This document shows positions 41,740 to 54,097 of a stretch of 64,000 nucleotides of DNA, in pieces (position 1 is the stretch's first letter; the number at the start of each line of letters is the position of its first letter). The notes beneath the pieces are model-generated. The model was not told the DNA's origin. It saw only the letters and a program-made list of their open reading frames with translations, and ran no database searches. Source of the DNA: Acanthaster planci (Eukaryota > Echinodermata > Asteroidea > Valvatida > Acanthasteridae); assembly GCF_001949145.1 (NCBI RefSeq), contig NW_019091358.1, forward strand, positions 3,112,184 through 3,176,183. The letters are read 5' to 3'. A program made the position numbers and the translations under genes.

Positions 41740-44700
41740 CTCATTGTGCCTGTCCCTTCAGGGGCTCCGTAAAAAAGGACTAATATCATTTAACATTAGC
41801 GAGGAAGACTGGGTTGAAGACGGAGGGAAGACTAGCGACAAGACTAGTGGACAGACTATGGACAGACTGACCATGAAACATTTTGGGGTTGATTGTTTAT
41901 ATAGGGAGATTCAGGCTGGGTGGTATAACTTCCTTAAACTGTGGTCAGGCCTGTGGTTGTAAAATTATGGCCTTGGAGTCTTGGGGAGTGGGGGCAGTAC
42001 TTGGAAATTGACCACAAACAGGGACTTTATTAGGGTCTTAATTACCAAGAAATTAAACGGAAGTCGGATCAACGGTACGTGAGGGACCTGTGACTAAATG
42101 ATTAATTCTGGGCTTACACTATGTACAATAATATTCTACGCAGTTATGGCGCACGTACTCAAAGACTAGAAACGTTACTGCCTGGTTCGTTTTGAAATAC
42201 TTTATTGTAATCTACTTAGGGTTATAAACATTTGAAACAACACATGTCATCGTGAATAGTTTATTATTATTATCAACAATAACAAGTGATACTGAGAATC
42301 GATGCCGTACCGTAGGCCTACATGTTGTTGCTCGTACTCTTGGAAATCATTGTGGCATGACCATAGAGCTATTCGCAACTCTATGGTTTGACACATTCCC
42401 AATGAAAGAAACAACCAATCCGCCAACGCAACGTCCAACAAAAGTCCTAATTTACTGCGGCAGCCTCGATTACTGTGCATGTACATGTACTTTGTTCTGG
42501 AAGTTTTGCCTTTGTTGGGGAAAACCTGACAGCATGACAGTGTTTTTTTTTTCTACCAAGAACTATTGTTCGAATGACTAGAATAGATAGGCTAATTAAA
42601 TCTTCTTTTTTATTATTTCTGTGGATCTCATTGATAGTTCGGCAACAAAGATGGGATGGTCGGTGGATCGAATAAAATCCTAAAATAATTTTTAAAATTG
42701 AAACAATCACAAGGCTAGATAAATTGTGTTTGATGAATGGATTTCGTCTGAATTATACTTCATTTTCTATAAATTTAATGCATTCATATAGGGGGCGCTG
42801 TAGCTGCCATTGTTGAACATTCGCGAGCCCACGTGCGTGGAGAGAAGAGTAAGCAGACGAAAGGTAGCTTCATTTTTTTGTGTTAAATAAGGAGACATTT
42901 CATTCAAAATTTGTGCCCAGTGTTTTGTTCAATGTATGAGAGATTACTGCTAGTTTTAGCATTTCACTGCTTCTGTTCAGTATTTTTTCACCTCGAATAT
43001 GAACGAGCAAGTTCGAACTAGGCTAAGTTGAACATGCTACAGTCCCGTCCGTGCAACATACCATAACGCGGCGCACTTTGATTTTCGCCCGCTGCTTCAC
43101 TTGGACAAGCTTTTATAGCTCCATGGTTAGAATAATTTTTTACCTCAATTCTTCAAATTTCACAATATCTGAAATTTCAATTTCATCACAACCTTTTAGA
43201 CGTCACTCGTAGCCCAGGTTGGACGTCGTCTACCGGTACATTGCATTGTGACTAACGCCCAACAATGCGCAATTTTTCTCAACTCTTTTTTCTCACATTT
43301 TTACCAGGCGAAGACAGCTCAAATGTTGTTCACAGGTGCCTAGTATTCCAAAGTGTGGAGTTTCGCAAAATTTCCTGCAAAATACATTGTCTGCGGGTGT
43401 ATTCCATTATTTCAACGCAGCATTTATGGACTTTGGGATACAAGGCACTTATGAACGACATTTGAGCTGCCCTCACCAGGTAAAAATGTGAGGAAAAACT
43501 TTGGAAAAATTTTGCATCGTGGGAGGAGTTTTATTCCCTGGACGTCTGTCGTAGTAAATGAAGACAAAGTCCAGCCTGGGCCAACATCACTGAGTCTTGA
43601 TTCTTCTCTCTGATTGGTCTTTTTTTCAAAATCGTATCTATGAAGGCTGGGGGCGCTGTCGAAAACCGAATTTTTCACTTCCGGGGGTTATGTTGTCAAG
43701 GATAGGAAGGAAAGTTTTTGTGTGACCTTGACTGCATACAGCTGGCTAGACGTGGCACTTGGCATCTACCCCAAGGGGGAACAGGCCACGTTCCTTAAAA
43801 GCTGGATGACTCCATCTGTAGCATTTTGTGCGTGAAGCTCCGGTGAGTATCTCTTGATAGTTTGGTAAGATATAGGCCTAATGCAACAACTTCAACCCCG
43901 AGAAAAGTCCTCAATATTTTTGCAGTCCCTCACTTCTTTGTGAGCTGCACCATGTGCACGGCTGGGCTAGGCTAGTCTTTTTGTAGAAACCATCCTAGGC
44001 TTAGGTCTAGTACCACTCGGCAACATAAATTAATAAATTGTTGAATTAATTGTATTAGCCTCCCTATTATAGGGCCTACATCACTCTACTGATGTTATCT
44101 TGAAGAGGATGTCGTAAGAAATATTTTGATATAAATTTGGATTCCATTGGACTCTGCAAAGCAAAGAAAAATCTATTTGAAGTGGGGATGTTTTGAGATG
44201 TGTTTTGTACACGTGTAATGCAGGGCAAACTGTGATTATTTTGTACACAAAAGTGAGTGTAGACTTTAACTGAAAGCTTAACATTTATGTTTTTGTAAAA
44301 TCTTTGTTCTTATTTGTGCCTTATTTCAATGAATCAAATGCAGGCTTTACTTCAAATTTCAAAAAAATTGAGAATGGAACTGCATGCAAAAAGACTATTT
44401 AAGAAAAACGAGTTTCCAAGTAAACAGCGCTCTCACTCATGTAGTCATTCCCCTACCAATAATAAACCTTTTGTTGTTTTGCAATGCATTATGGGTTTGG
44501 ATGACAAGCAAGCAATACATTTTATGCACAACCCTATGAGTGAAGTGTACATGCCTGCAAAACAATCTGTTACCATTTTATTTCATACTCCAGTTCAAGT
44601 CATCTTCTTCTCACAGTGTTGCATTACAGATTTGGGATGAAGATAGTCACAAACCTTGAAGTATCACATGGCAGAAAAGAAAAATTCAGGGAATCTCTTC

Positions 44701-45032
44701 AATAATACTATCTGGTCATAGACCACGCCTTGACTGAGATCGTGAGTACTATTGCCCAATCAAAATCATGACTTGTAAGTTGTAGCTCATTCATCCTGTA
44801 TTGACCAATCACGTTATTTTCAGCCTAGAATGATTTGTGCCCTTAAAAAAGACAATTAAGGGTGATTTTTCCACTCACAAATATTTGAAAATTTATTTAA
44901 TTTTTTTACAAAGTGCAATAAAGAGCGTGTTGCTGTTGGCCTTGGGAGAAACTGACTTTTTTTTTTTTTTAGATAATAACAACTCAAATTTATAAATGTA
45001 GTTTTTATCTCCCTACTTACAGAACTTGCAGA
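41740..45032. other. Intergenic, includes foldback element; possible 5' region of YqaJ-like gene
   Basis: No coding exon recognised. Two stretches begin GGGGGCGCTGT (42793 and 43650). A candidate non-coding first exon ending GAAGCTCCG then GTGAGT (about 43842) could feed the SAP/YqaJ pseudogene at 45033, but this is speculative. The foldback element is listed separately. Confidence 0.4.
43210..43590. mobile_element. Foldback element with long inverted repeats
   Basis: The left arm (about 43210-43360) and right arm (about 43425-43590) are inverted copies. Examples are CTCACATTTTTACCAGG against CCAGGTAAAAATGTGAG, AGCTCAAATGTTGTTCA against its inverse, and outer GCCCAGGTTGGACGTC against the reversed GTCCAGCCTGGGC. 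Matching short peptides therefore appear in open frames on opposite strands. No transposase is seen. Confidence 0.75.
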
Positions 45033-48000
45033 ATGGTGCCGATGTGTAACACAATCATGGCATCATCTTTAACGGAGGATGATATTCCAGGTGCAAAGTT
45101 TGAAACAGACCCTTTGTCAGCAACAGTGCTGCAGCTAAAGAGATGGTTGGCATGCAGAAGAGGCGCTTCAACTTCTGGAGTTAAATCAGAACTTGTACAG
45201 AGGTAAGTTACGTGAATCTTTTCATAGCAAATATTGTAAATTTTTTTGGGGGGGGGTCTGATTTCTTGTACAGGTAACTGATACTGATATCTAAACATTA
45301 ATCATGGTAATGGCAAATAGTGAAATAACCTTTCTGAAATGACTTTTGTGGGGACATAATGAAGACTACTGAACTTTTGAAAGATGTTGGATATCTTTGT
45401 TGAGCCATTATAATTTTAAGTGACACCAATAATGACGCGGTATGTACCTGTTACTACTACAAATTACTTTGCTGTAGCCAGGACTTTGTTATAAAGAGTA
45501 GAAAAACAAAGAATAAATAAGAATTCAAGAAAGTGGGATTCTCAAAATCCTTTATAAGTAACAGTATTTTGTTATAACAATGGTGTTTATGAGAGTCAAC
45601 TGTACCATTGGTTCAGTTCTAGAGGTACGTTCATTCCAAGTGCAATGTAGCATTTTCCAGTAGCACCTTTCAGCATTTTAAAGAGGAAACCTACCTCTTA
45701 TTGGAAACCATGAGACTGCTCTTGAAGCCCACAAATTGCCTCTCTTGTATTCTTAATAAATACATTGTAGCAGGGTATGTTGCTTTGACCATGCATGAGG
45801 CCAGTGCCTATGAGTGTCATATGGGTATGCATATAAAGACGCCTCATGTTAAACAAGGGGGTTTTGAATCAGAAAAATTGAAATGACCCAATCTGGAATT
45901 TTTCCTCCAGTTAACAATTACAGCATACCAGTACATGTACATGTATGTGGAAGAAGAGCATTAGAATAAGATGGTTTATTTTTAGCTTTGATTCATTTTG
46001 TTATTGCAGAGTATGCAATTATATCAGTGGAGGTCTGTCAGAGACATTGTTGATTGATCCGGAAAACACCCAGCATGCGGTGGACAGGGAGAGAGGGAGG
46101 ACAGTGTCTGCTGTTACATGTACCCCTACAAGTTTCCAGCAACCTCCTAAAGACGGCTGGACAAGCAACTTATCCCATGTGAGTTTGCACTTTCCAAAAT
46201 TAGGAAAACCTAATTCAGCATTTGAATAATCCTGAAGACTAATTCAGATCTTCAGACCATGATTACAAATGTAGCAGAGATCAAATGTGACTTTGTGTAA
46301 CATAAACTTATCTTGCTAATTCCTCATTCCTTTGGATGAAACAAAATCATGGGAAAAAAAACAGGTTGGCCAAAAATTTGTTTGAGTGAACTATTAATTA
46401 AACGAAACAAATGAAGCAATGCTAGGTAATCCACTTTGCTTGGATTGCATGTTCCAGGTGCTGTGTCTTTTGGAGCAATGTGGCATTTTCTTGTGAACCA
46501 GCCACATTTGAAAGAGAAGGCAAAAGGATGTGACAAGCAGTTTGGAAAGGGGTATAAGCTTAGTGTTCAGGGCATGTTAAAGATATTATGTATCACCCTA
46601 TGTCTTCAGTATTTCCATTTATCTATCTAAAAGCAACTGTTCTTCCAACAATGACAAAATCAAAAATGTACACAAGTTGTATATCAGTATGGCAATCATC
46701 TCACCATATACACTCAACATATTGTACATGCCCTGCAGGATTGGGTGGCATTTGTTGCCATGTGGCAGTATTTTTATATGTATGCTCAGATACCAGAATT
46801 TCAGGTCATACCGACCTCTATGTTTCAGAACCCTTTATATCACGTACATCCTATCCTCAACAGTGGCACTTGCCCCGTAGAAAACAAAAAGGTGATAATT
46901 TCCCAATCAGTGACGCAGCGTATGAGAAATACGACCCCACCTAGCCAAAGAAGAGAAAACCAAATATAAGGCAATCTGACCCCAGACCAAATTACCTTCA
47001 GAGAAACAATCGCAAATCCAGTGCATTTCTCCATGTCTTGCCATTTGCTCCATCTTTATCTGCCATTTCATTTGATCATGACTACATGTGTACTGCATCT
47101 GAATCAACCAGAAATCCAAATCAATCCCAAAGAAACTCAATGAGCTCAGTAGCTCCCAATTCAACTGGTTCAGGAAGCTCTCAACAATCAACAGATTTGT
47201 TGACTGTTATATCCACCACATTTGAATTCATTCAAAGCATAATTATTGTAAGCAACGAGATCCCCAAACCATCTGAAGAATTGTCAGTTGATGAAGAGTT
47301 TAAGGATAAGTGTGGTAAGTATGAGCAGGCACAGAAAGTGACAACTGAAGAAGTTGAGTAACTTGAACAGTCTACCAGGGGTCAGTCAGTCAATGAAAAC
47401 TGCCATAAACATAGACAGGAGAAAGTTACAGCATCTGTGGCTGGTGCCATTATCAATAGGAAGAAAACAACTCCACCTGATAATCTTCTGAGAAGAATTA
47501 TGGGATATGACAATCTGAAATTTATTTTAAAGGCTTGTAAACATGGGATAGAGTGTGAACAAAGGGCTGCAGATGCCTACATAGAGTACATGAAAATGAA
47601 TGTTCACCCAGACATTTGTTTGAAGGAAACAGGATTTTCTGTCATGCCAGAAAGTTCACGGCTAGGTGCCAGTATAGACAGAATTATTTCACATCCTTTA
47701 AGTCAGCCTCATAAAGGAAACGCTGAAATCAAGTGTCCATTATCAAATTTAACAGTGGCAGACCTTGTAATTCAGCGTGGTTCATCCTTTCCACTTCAGA
47801 GAGACTCAACAGGCAAGTTAAAGCTTAACCATCATCATGTGTATTATTACCAAGTACAGTGCCAGCTTGCAGTAACAGAGAGAATGGTGTGATTTTATCA
47901 TGTACGTAGAAACACCTGAGGGAAAAGATATTCATGTTGAGCGTATCTGGTTTGACCAACAAGCATGGGAAACATTGTCTTTCCTAAACTGAAGGAATTT

Positions 48001-48120
48001 TACATAGGATATGTTGTGCCAGAGATTCTGACTAGGCAAATCAAACTTGGCTTCTCCATGTTTCCAGAACTTTTTCATTATGAAAATGCTAGAAACACAA
48101 GCAAAAGAAGTGAAGAGTAG
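45033..48120 (+). pseudogene. SAP + SWIM zinc finger + YqaJ-type nuclease gene, decayed
   Basis: A multi-exon gene resembling an invertebrate family with SAP, SWIM and YqaJ (phage-recombinase-like nuclease) domains. Exon 45033-45202 encodes a SAP-like segment (DIPGAKFETDP, LQLKRWLACR, SGVKSELVQR). Exon 46010-46178 continues in phase (R/VCNYISGGLSE to WTSNLSH). A block from about 46455 carries the conserved FGKGYKL and, after a frame slip near 46577, the SWIM motif CTCPAGLGGICCHV. From 46588 to 47892 a single frame is interrupted by TAG (46942-46944) and TAA (47359-47361). It encodes the YqaJ core: GIECEQRAADAYIEYMK, SRLGASIDRII, AEIKCP (catalytic ExK-type) and HHHVYYYQVQCQLAVTER. Frame slips follow near 47889 and 47975, and the tail ends at 48118-48120. 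Many such copies in animals are repeat-borne; this one cannot make an intact protein as assembled. Confidence 0.75.
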
Positions 48121-48889
48121 GTATTTTGTTGGATTTACATGGTACATGGAAATAACTGTTTCCCTGCAATTACATAAAGTCCTTGGATTTGCCAGAGCAC
48201 TTTTAGGCTCAAATAAGTTCAAATTTTATGTGAAATTTCCAAAGAATGCTTACATTTACAAATCATATTTATTGCCACTTTCCTGCAGATGTAGTAATTT
48301 GACATCTTTCCCCAGACTGCGTGGTGGAATAACGTTGGAGAAAATTGTTTTGACTTTAATTTATTGATTAGTTGAACATTTAATGAAATAGCAGATGAAC
48401 GTGCAGGTGTGTAGAAAGACAATTCCTATAAGACATTAAGTGTAATCATAGTACGTAGACATGTTAATTTCAACACATGGGTACATATTTTATAAAGAAA
48501 CAAAAATGAAATGCCTGTCTTATGATATTGACAGTAACTTGTTAGATGTTATCTTCAATAACAGTATTTATTATCAACACAGTATTTATTGCCACCTGTC
48601 TTAACCCCTTGACGACAGGAATTTCTTCCCAAAAGCCGACTCCAAGAATTCCATCCTCGCTTGGCCACGAAGGCCACCATGTGGGATGTGGAATTTTCAG
48701 AGATTTGTTCTAGTGCACCGCATTATTAGGGAACACTCGGCTGAATTTGTGCCAACTTCAGGATGCTGTCGTTTTTTAATGTTGGGCTAGTAAATTTAAT
48801 TACACCAAAATTGTTGACATAGGTGATCAGGAACATGTTACGAAGTTTATAATATCATTGTTTAACTGAATGAATTTAAATGTTTTTAG

Positions 48890-49075
48890 CAAAGAGATTT
48901 GGCAGTGAGGCATGAGGAAAATGAAGGAAAGGTTGAAGAGCGGCACGCTGGAGGACTCAACTATACTAGGGCCAGTCTAGTGGACTATGGGTACCTCCGT
49001 ATCCTTGGCTTTATTCCTAAACTGGAAACAAGTGGAGGAAGGCTTAAACATTGGGAAAAAGCTACCTGGCCATGA
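48890..49075 (+). other. Exon-like open segment of unknown gene (62 codons)
   Basis: Directly after a good acceptor (TGTTTTTAG) a stop-free frame runs QRDLAVRHEENEGKVEER, then GGLNYTRASLVDYGYLRILG, and ends LKHWEKATWP with TGA. Composition looks protein-like, with balanced charge and hydrophobic runs. It lies about 770 bp downstream of the YqaJ pseudogene on the same strand and could be a terminal exon of a related mobile gene. I do not recognise it. Confidence 0.3.
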
Positions 49076-51184
49076 ACAGCTGAGCAACATACACACATTT
49101 TTCAATTGCCTTTTTGATTAATTCACCCAGCAGTTTATCATGTTAATTCATTTGCCCAAACTGAAATTCTCTGACCATCATGCCTGTTGGCAAATTGTTT
49201 ACAATTTTGTCATGTCGACACCCTTCTACAGTGATTTGCTCAAGATCTTTACTGGTGATGAACACATTACAACTCAAGGCACCAGCAGTTGTGGTGATCT
49301 CAGAGAATGTTGATTAATGCACACCGCATTTTTATAAAACTGCATGTGCTCAATTCAGTGTACAGGTATGCTTTTGTTGTTATGGTCATGTGAAGTTCAA
49401 GACCACATACTTGTATGCGCTGGCCCCTTGTATCAAGTGTGGTAGTGGAGAAATTTAAATTTGGGGCTGATCTAGCTGTCTTGGAAAAATGAGCTTTGCC
49501 CAAGAATGGAATATTTGATATGAATTTACAAAATTACATTAAACATTACATTAATTTAATTACATTAATTAAAAGTCAAAATGACCACAAAGAAAGACTG
49601 TAAAATGCCTCAAGGTTAAGCTTGTGAAAAAACCTTCGCAGAGATACCGGAAAATATATTGCAGGTGATTCCACATGCCCCCCAAGCTTTTTTATGGTTT
49701 AACTTGTAGTTATAGTTCATAGTGCTTGGTTTTCTAGCTTGTTTAATTCTTTGGATTACATCATTTTTGGGGGGGGGTGTTGATCATAGTTTCGGTTTTG
49801 ATATCTAGAAATGGTATCTGAGTCCTTACTAATTTTGCTCTGTGCAACTTTTCCCTCGAAGATTCTTCATTTAGTTGGAGTTTCTCTCCCCTCGTCGAGC
49901 GCCATTTTTGCAGGTTACATTTACCAATTGAACATACTTCTTCTGCACACAGGCACGCATTGATGCTGGATTCCACCTGTGCACATAATGTGCATCTGGG
50001 TAACGAACATCCATCTCATTCAGGTAAGAGATGACTGGATGATTGAGGTACATGTACGTAAGTCTAGACATGACATAATGCTCATGCATACATACTTGAC
50101 ACCTGCTAACCCTTCTGAGTTAAATGGGGTGGCAAGCGAGAATCTTGTCATTGTGTGTGGGGGAGGGGGAAAATAACCTTTCCCCACCCTTCTTGGGTCA
50201 GGGAGATCAGGCATAAATTGAATACCTTTACATATTTAAACTAAAGTTCCAGTTGCCTCTTGGTGCAGCCAGTCAAAAACTGTATGGTTCTGTGTTAGTA
50301 AGCCAGTTGCAAGTTAAATTTGAATAAAATCAGGTATACTGAGTTATGTGATTGTGCATAAATGTAACAATTTGAATTCCGCAGACTAAAGACACTTACT
50401 CTACCTCATGATTCGGAGCAAACTTTTGCATTGCAACCACCATCTCTGGAATAGACTGGTTCCTTTGTGCCTTTCTTATTCATCTTAATCCTAACCCTGC
50501 CAGATGCACTGGTCATGTAAAGACAGTGGGAGCTAGTCCCATTGAACAATGCCACTGTTGGATCTTGTGGTGACTGGCAACCACAGACTCCCAGGCTGTT
50601 TGGCCTTGGGGAGAGTTGACCTGTTGGATCTTGTGATACTGGGCAGGCAAGCCACTTTGACAAATGATGCAGTTTGATGTGTCTGGCAGGGTTTCTATCT
50701 GAACAATATTGTGCTTGTTTTAATTATGTGACAATTGCTTTGGAATCATTCATGTTAATTGACAGACATGGGTCTTTCTATTTCTCCAGCCCAATTTTCC
50801 TTTTTTTTATTATGAGGGCACTTGTTGGCAAGTGGATAGAAGCAGAGATGGCAATGAGAGTGGAAGGAACATGTGCTGTCTGTCAAGGAGAAGTCTGTCT
50901 TCTGCAGTGACTGTAAGTTGTCTTTTTAAGCATTAAGGATGACGTTGATACTGTCAATTCTGCCCTCAGGATTGCATGCAATTTGTCTTTTCAGCTGTTT
51001 AAACGTGATGCGGGAGAGATAAATATAGTCATTAAGGGGCTAGCAAGTTACTGTCATGTTTGCAGTGATTCCTTGGTGGTTTTGCATTTTTGCCATGCCT
51101 TGAATACTCAACTTTCTGTTCTTCATGAACATCAGTATGGAGGCTGTGGAGACCATCAGAGAGCAGTTCTGACAGTAAGATTTG
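49076..51184. other. Intergenic, no gene recognised
   Basis: Only scattered short open frames and simple sequence (for example a G-run at 49771-49778). Nothing supports a gene. Confidence 0.5.
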
Positions 51185-51500
51185 AAACTTTGCATGACGG
51201 AGGCTAGGGTGAGAGAGGGTTTGTGGGTACACCACATGGAATCAATGTCTTCTATAGGAGTGGGGGGTTCTGACAAGAACCAGTGAGTGGGAACTCCTCA
51301 GGGGAGACAACCAGAGCTTCCTGGTGGAAACATCAAGTTCACACTCACAAGTTCTCAGAACCACCGTTCTTATAGGAGAAATTGATTCGACAAATGGTGT
51401 TCCAACAAACCTTCTCTCTGCCAGAACCACCGTTCTTGTAGAAGAGATTGATTCTACACATGGCGTACCTGCAAACCTTCTCTGTCAGAACCACCGTTCT
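51185..51500. repeat. Penelope-like tail repeats upstream of GIY-YIG frame
   Basis: Three or more copies of a roughly 65-bp unit. One is inverted at 51185-51290 (GGGGTTCTGACAAGAACC on the plus strand). Two are direct at about 51356-51484 (AGAACCACCGTTCTTATAGG, then GGTGTTCC and CAAACCTTCTCTC), plus a partial unit at 51485-51500. They are related to the tail at 52020-52095 and to the inverted pair at 8611-8819. In Penelope-like elements, copies of the 3' tail commonly precede the body as a pseudo-LTR, which fits this layout. Confidence 0.7.
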
Positions 51501-51770
51501 TATACCGGACTCAAACAACACCAAGCCCATGGCAGGAAGGGAGAGTATGAGAAGTCAGCGATAGTCAAGCATTTCCACTCTGAAGACCACCGCATCAACT
51601 GGGACCAAGCCCATCTCATCACCAGCATCGAGCACTGGTACCCAAGATGCATCAGAGAAACCTTGGAGATCCTCAAGCAAGACACCATTCCCCAAGACAT
51701 CGGCTTCTCCATCAGTGACATCCAGCAACCCCTGCTGACCTCCCAGTCCAATGGGTCCTCTATACCCTAG
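51500..51770 (+). pseudogene. Penelope-like element, C-terminal GIY-YIG endonuclease fragment
   Basis: The frame encodes KSAIVKHFHSEDHRINWDQA, then HLITSIEHWYPRCIRETLEI and KQDTIPQDIGFSIS, ending in stop at 51770. This matches the end of the GIY-YIG domain and C-terminal tail of Penelope-like polyproteins (their AVAEH..GH.I.W and W..R.IREA.EI patterns). The GIY and YIG residues and the whole reverse transcriptase are missing, so this is a 5'-truncated copy. The frame can be extended upstream to 51324, but that part is translated tail repeat and not protein. Confidence 0.7.
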
Positions 51771-52095
51771 GACACCCGCCTATGGGTCTCCTATACCCCC
51801 CGGCCACCTCACCCCACCCCAACCACTGCCCAACTGACACGCCTCACTGACCAGCTGGACCCCTTCCGCATGATGGTGCCCAGCTGGCTCCACCACTAGC
51901 ATCCTCGTCACATTCCACTGCATCCTGTCACCTTATATAAACAGCTTCCTCATCAGCATCTCTTCAGTCTCCTGACGACGGACTGAGCACACAGCCTGAA
52001 ACGTTGAGTATACTCCCGATTAGGCTTTTCAGAACCACACATACTCATAAGAGATACATTCCTTCGCATGGTGCTACCGCAAACCTTTCCACTTA
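51771..52095 (+). mobile_element. Penelope-like element 3' tail
   Basis: Follows the GIY-YIG stop. Contains CTGACGACGGACTGAGC and CCTGAAACGTTGAGTATAC (51972-52012), then TTTTCAGAACCACACATACTC and GGTGCTACCGCAAACC, the same tail found inverted at 8611-8819. The CTGACGA plus GAAAC pair has the layout of the hammerhead-ribozyme core reported in Penelope-like elements, but helix II is imperfect here. Confidence 0.6.
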
Positions 52096-52739
52096 TTGCT
52101 GTCTTTCACAAATAACATCCTGACATTCCATCAAAAGCTATAATCCAACATCATAAAAGAAAACTTGGCAAAACGTAGACACAGAAAAGCCAAAACACAT
52201 CAAATTAATTCCTTCTTGAAAAGTGAAGAGAAAATTCAAATCCTTGTTGAAAATGTTGCTTTATAAAGCAGTGATCTTGACAACATGAGGGATAACAAAC
52301 TATACGTCATTTTCTATGGAGAAAGGCAAACATACACAATAATGGCGGATTGTGGGCTTTCCTGGTAGCTCTTAAATTTGTCAACTGTAGCTATTACGAG
52401 GCCCAGTAAAATCAGTGTCACGGCAGCCAAATGCAATGTTACTCTTACCCAAACCAATCTTCCGGTCACACTTAGTGTGATTGAAACCAGTGGAGGGTGG
52501 ACGTGAGGATACGTTCCTCGTCATCACGAATCAAATCTACAGTTATAGTAGACAACAATAACTATAGATTTGTTTTGCTGTTGATAGTTACGAATCTACA
52601 GTTTGCTGTTTTCGTAAGTTACGAATCTACAGTTAGATTTCCAAGTAAAATTTTCATCCAGGTTACACCCAAAAATTTTGAACTTTTAACCTGCATCAAC
52701 CTCAAATTGTTGAAGATGAAATGAGCATTTTGTCTATAC

Positions 52740-53600
52740 TTAAATTGTAATTGAACAAAATATTATGTTATGTGATTTTAGGGCATTAATACACGGTTTG
52801 TTTGCTAAAATCCACTCATTTAGTTGAGCAAGTTCCAAATTAAGGTTTTGGATTGCTTCATTTCCATTATTGTGCGTATACCACAAACTTGTATCATCGG
52901 CAAATAAACAAAATGTTGTACTGTTTGAGGTACTGCATATGTCGTTGATGTAACTTAGAAATAGCAACGGACCTAACACAGAACCTGGTGGTACCCCACA
53001 TGTGATGGCTGGACTGCTGGAATTAACAGATTTAAATGACATGGACTGCTCTCTGTTGTAGAGATAACTTCAGATAATTCCAGAGCTGTACTATGGATAC
53101 CGTAATGCTCTAATTTTGTAATTAAAATATTATGATTGACAGTGTCAAAAGCTTGTGATAAGTCTAAAAATACACCAATGGAGAAATTCTGTTTGTCAAT
53201 TGCACTACATTCATGTAATTTACTAACAATACACAATATTGCCGTTTCAGTAGAGCATTTTTGTCTGAATCCGAATTGTCATTCAGAAAGAATGTCATGT
53301 TTATTGATAAAAGATATTAATCTCTGAGATTTAAGCTTTTCAAACAATTTCGAAAATGTAGATAGGACAGAAATAGGTCTATAGTTGGTTACATTGTGCT
53401 TACAACCATTTTTGTAAATTGGTTTTACCTAGGCTATTTTTAGACAATCAGGAAACACTCCAGCTGTTAGTCACTTGTTAAAGATATCAACCAGGTGCTT
53501 AGCAAGTGCGTTCCTTGCCTGCTTGATGACAAAGGGACTTGGATCATCCCAACCAGAGGCCTTCCCAGAAGGGAAATTGCTTATTCATGTGGATTGGGTT
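52740..53600 (-). pseudogene. Non-LTR retrotransposon reverse transcriptase relic (Jockey/CR1-like)
   Basis: Reading from right to left on the minus strand: GWDDPSPFVIKQARNALAKH, NYRPISVLSTFSKLFEKL, QFGFRQKCST, GVFLDLSQAFDTVNHNIL, a gap, then CGVPPGSVLGPLLFLSYIND and FADDTSLWY. These are reverse transcriptase blocks in the right order, including the FADD catalytic box. Stops interrupt the first part (after IFNK, KIA and ILSE), and a frame slip with local deletion lies near 53030-53060. No endonuclease domain is in view. The left end at about 52740 is where resemblance stops. Confidence 0.85.
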
Positions 53601-53867
53601 TTCAGTCCCTACCTGATTCCTGGGTTTTACCCCGACTATTCCTCTGGGGTTTTCCTCCCTCCTCTAAACCTGTAACTGCTTCTCATTGTCTCCTCTCTAC
53701 AGGTTTCTTCAAGCTCGCAAGCTACGGTGCCTTGTACACTTTTGAGTTGTCTATTACCAGAAATAGTTATGAATGAAACAGTGTTGTAGTAGAGTACTTT
53801 CCGAGTACCAACGTTCTACGCAAAATACTGAACTGGGTAAGACAGAATAAAGCCAGAGTGCACAGGC

Positions 53868-54097
53868 ATTTGATGGAAAATGTAAAAAGGTAAGATTACA
53901 AAATAAATGTTAGACTTCAGACACTCCCAGTTGTGTAAAATTTAAGTTTTAAGGAGAAAAGTACACGGAAAGTACTCGGCCAAGTACTTTCCGAGTACTT
54001 TTGTCCTAAAAAGTTAATTTTAGTCAAACAGTGATGGTCTGAAGTCATTATGTTGATTTGTAATCTTACCTTTGTGCATGTACCATCAAATGCCGAT
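53868..54097. mobile_element. Foldback element
   Basis: The left arm, GCATTTGATGG-AAATGTAAAAAGGTAAGATTACAAA and TTAGACTTCAGAC, is mirrored on the right by GTCTGAAGTCA-TTTGTAATCTTACCTTTG and CCATCAAATGC. The centre holds GTACTTTCCGAGTACTT-type palindromes (about 53965-54000), also present at 53793-53808. Non-coding. Confidence 0.75.

Noticed and set aside
51324-51500. N-terminal 60 codons of the frame leading into the GIY-YIG fragment
   Set aside because: They are translated copies of the Penelope tail repeat, not part of the endonuclease.
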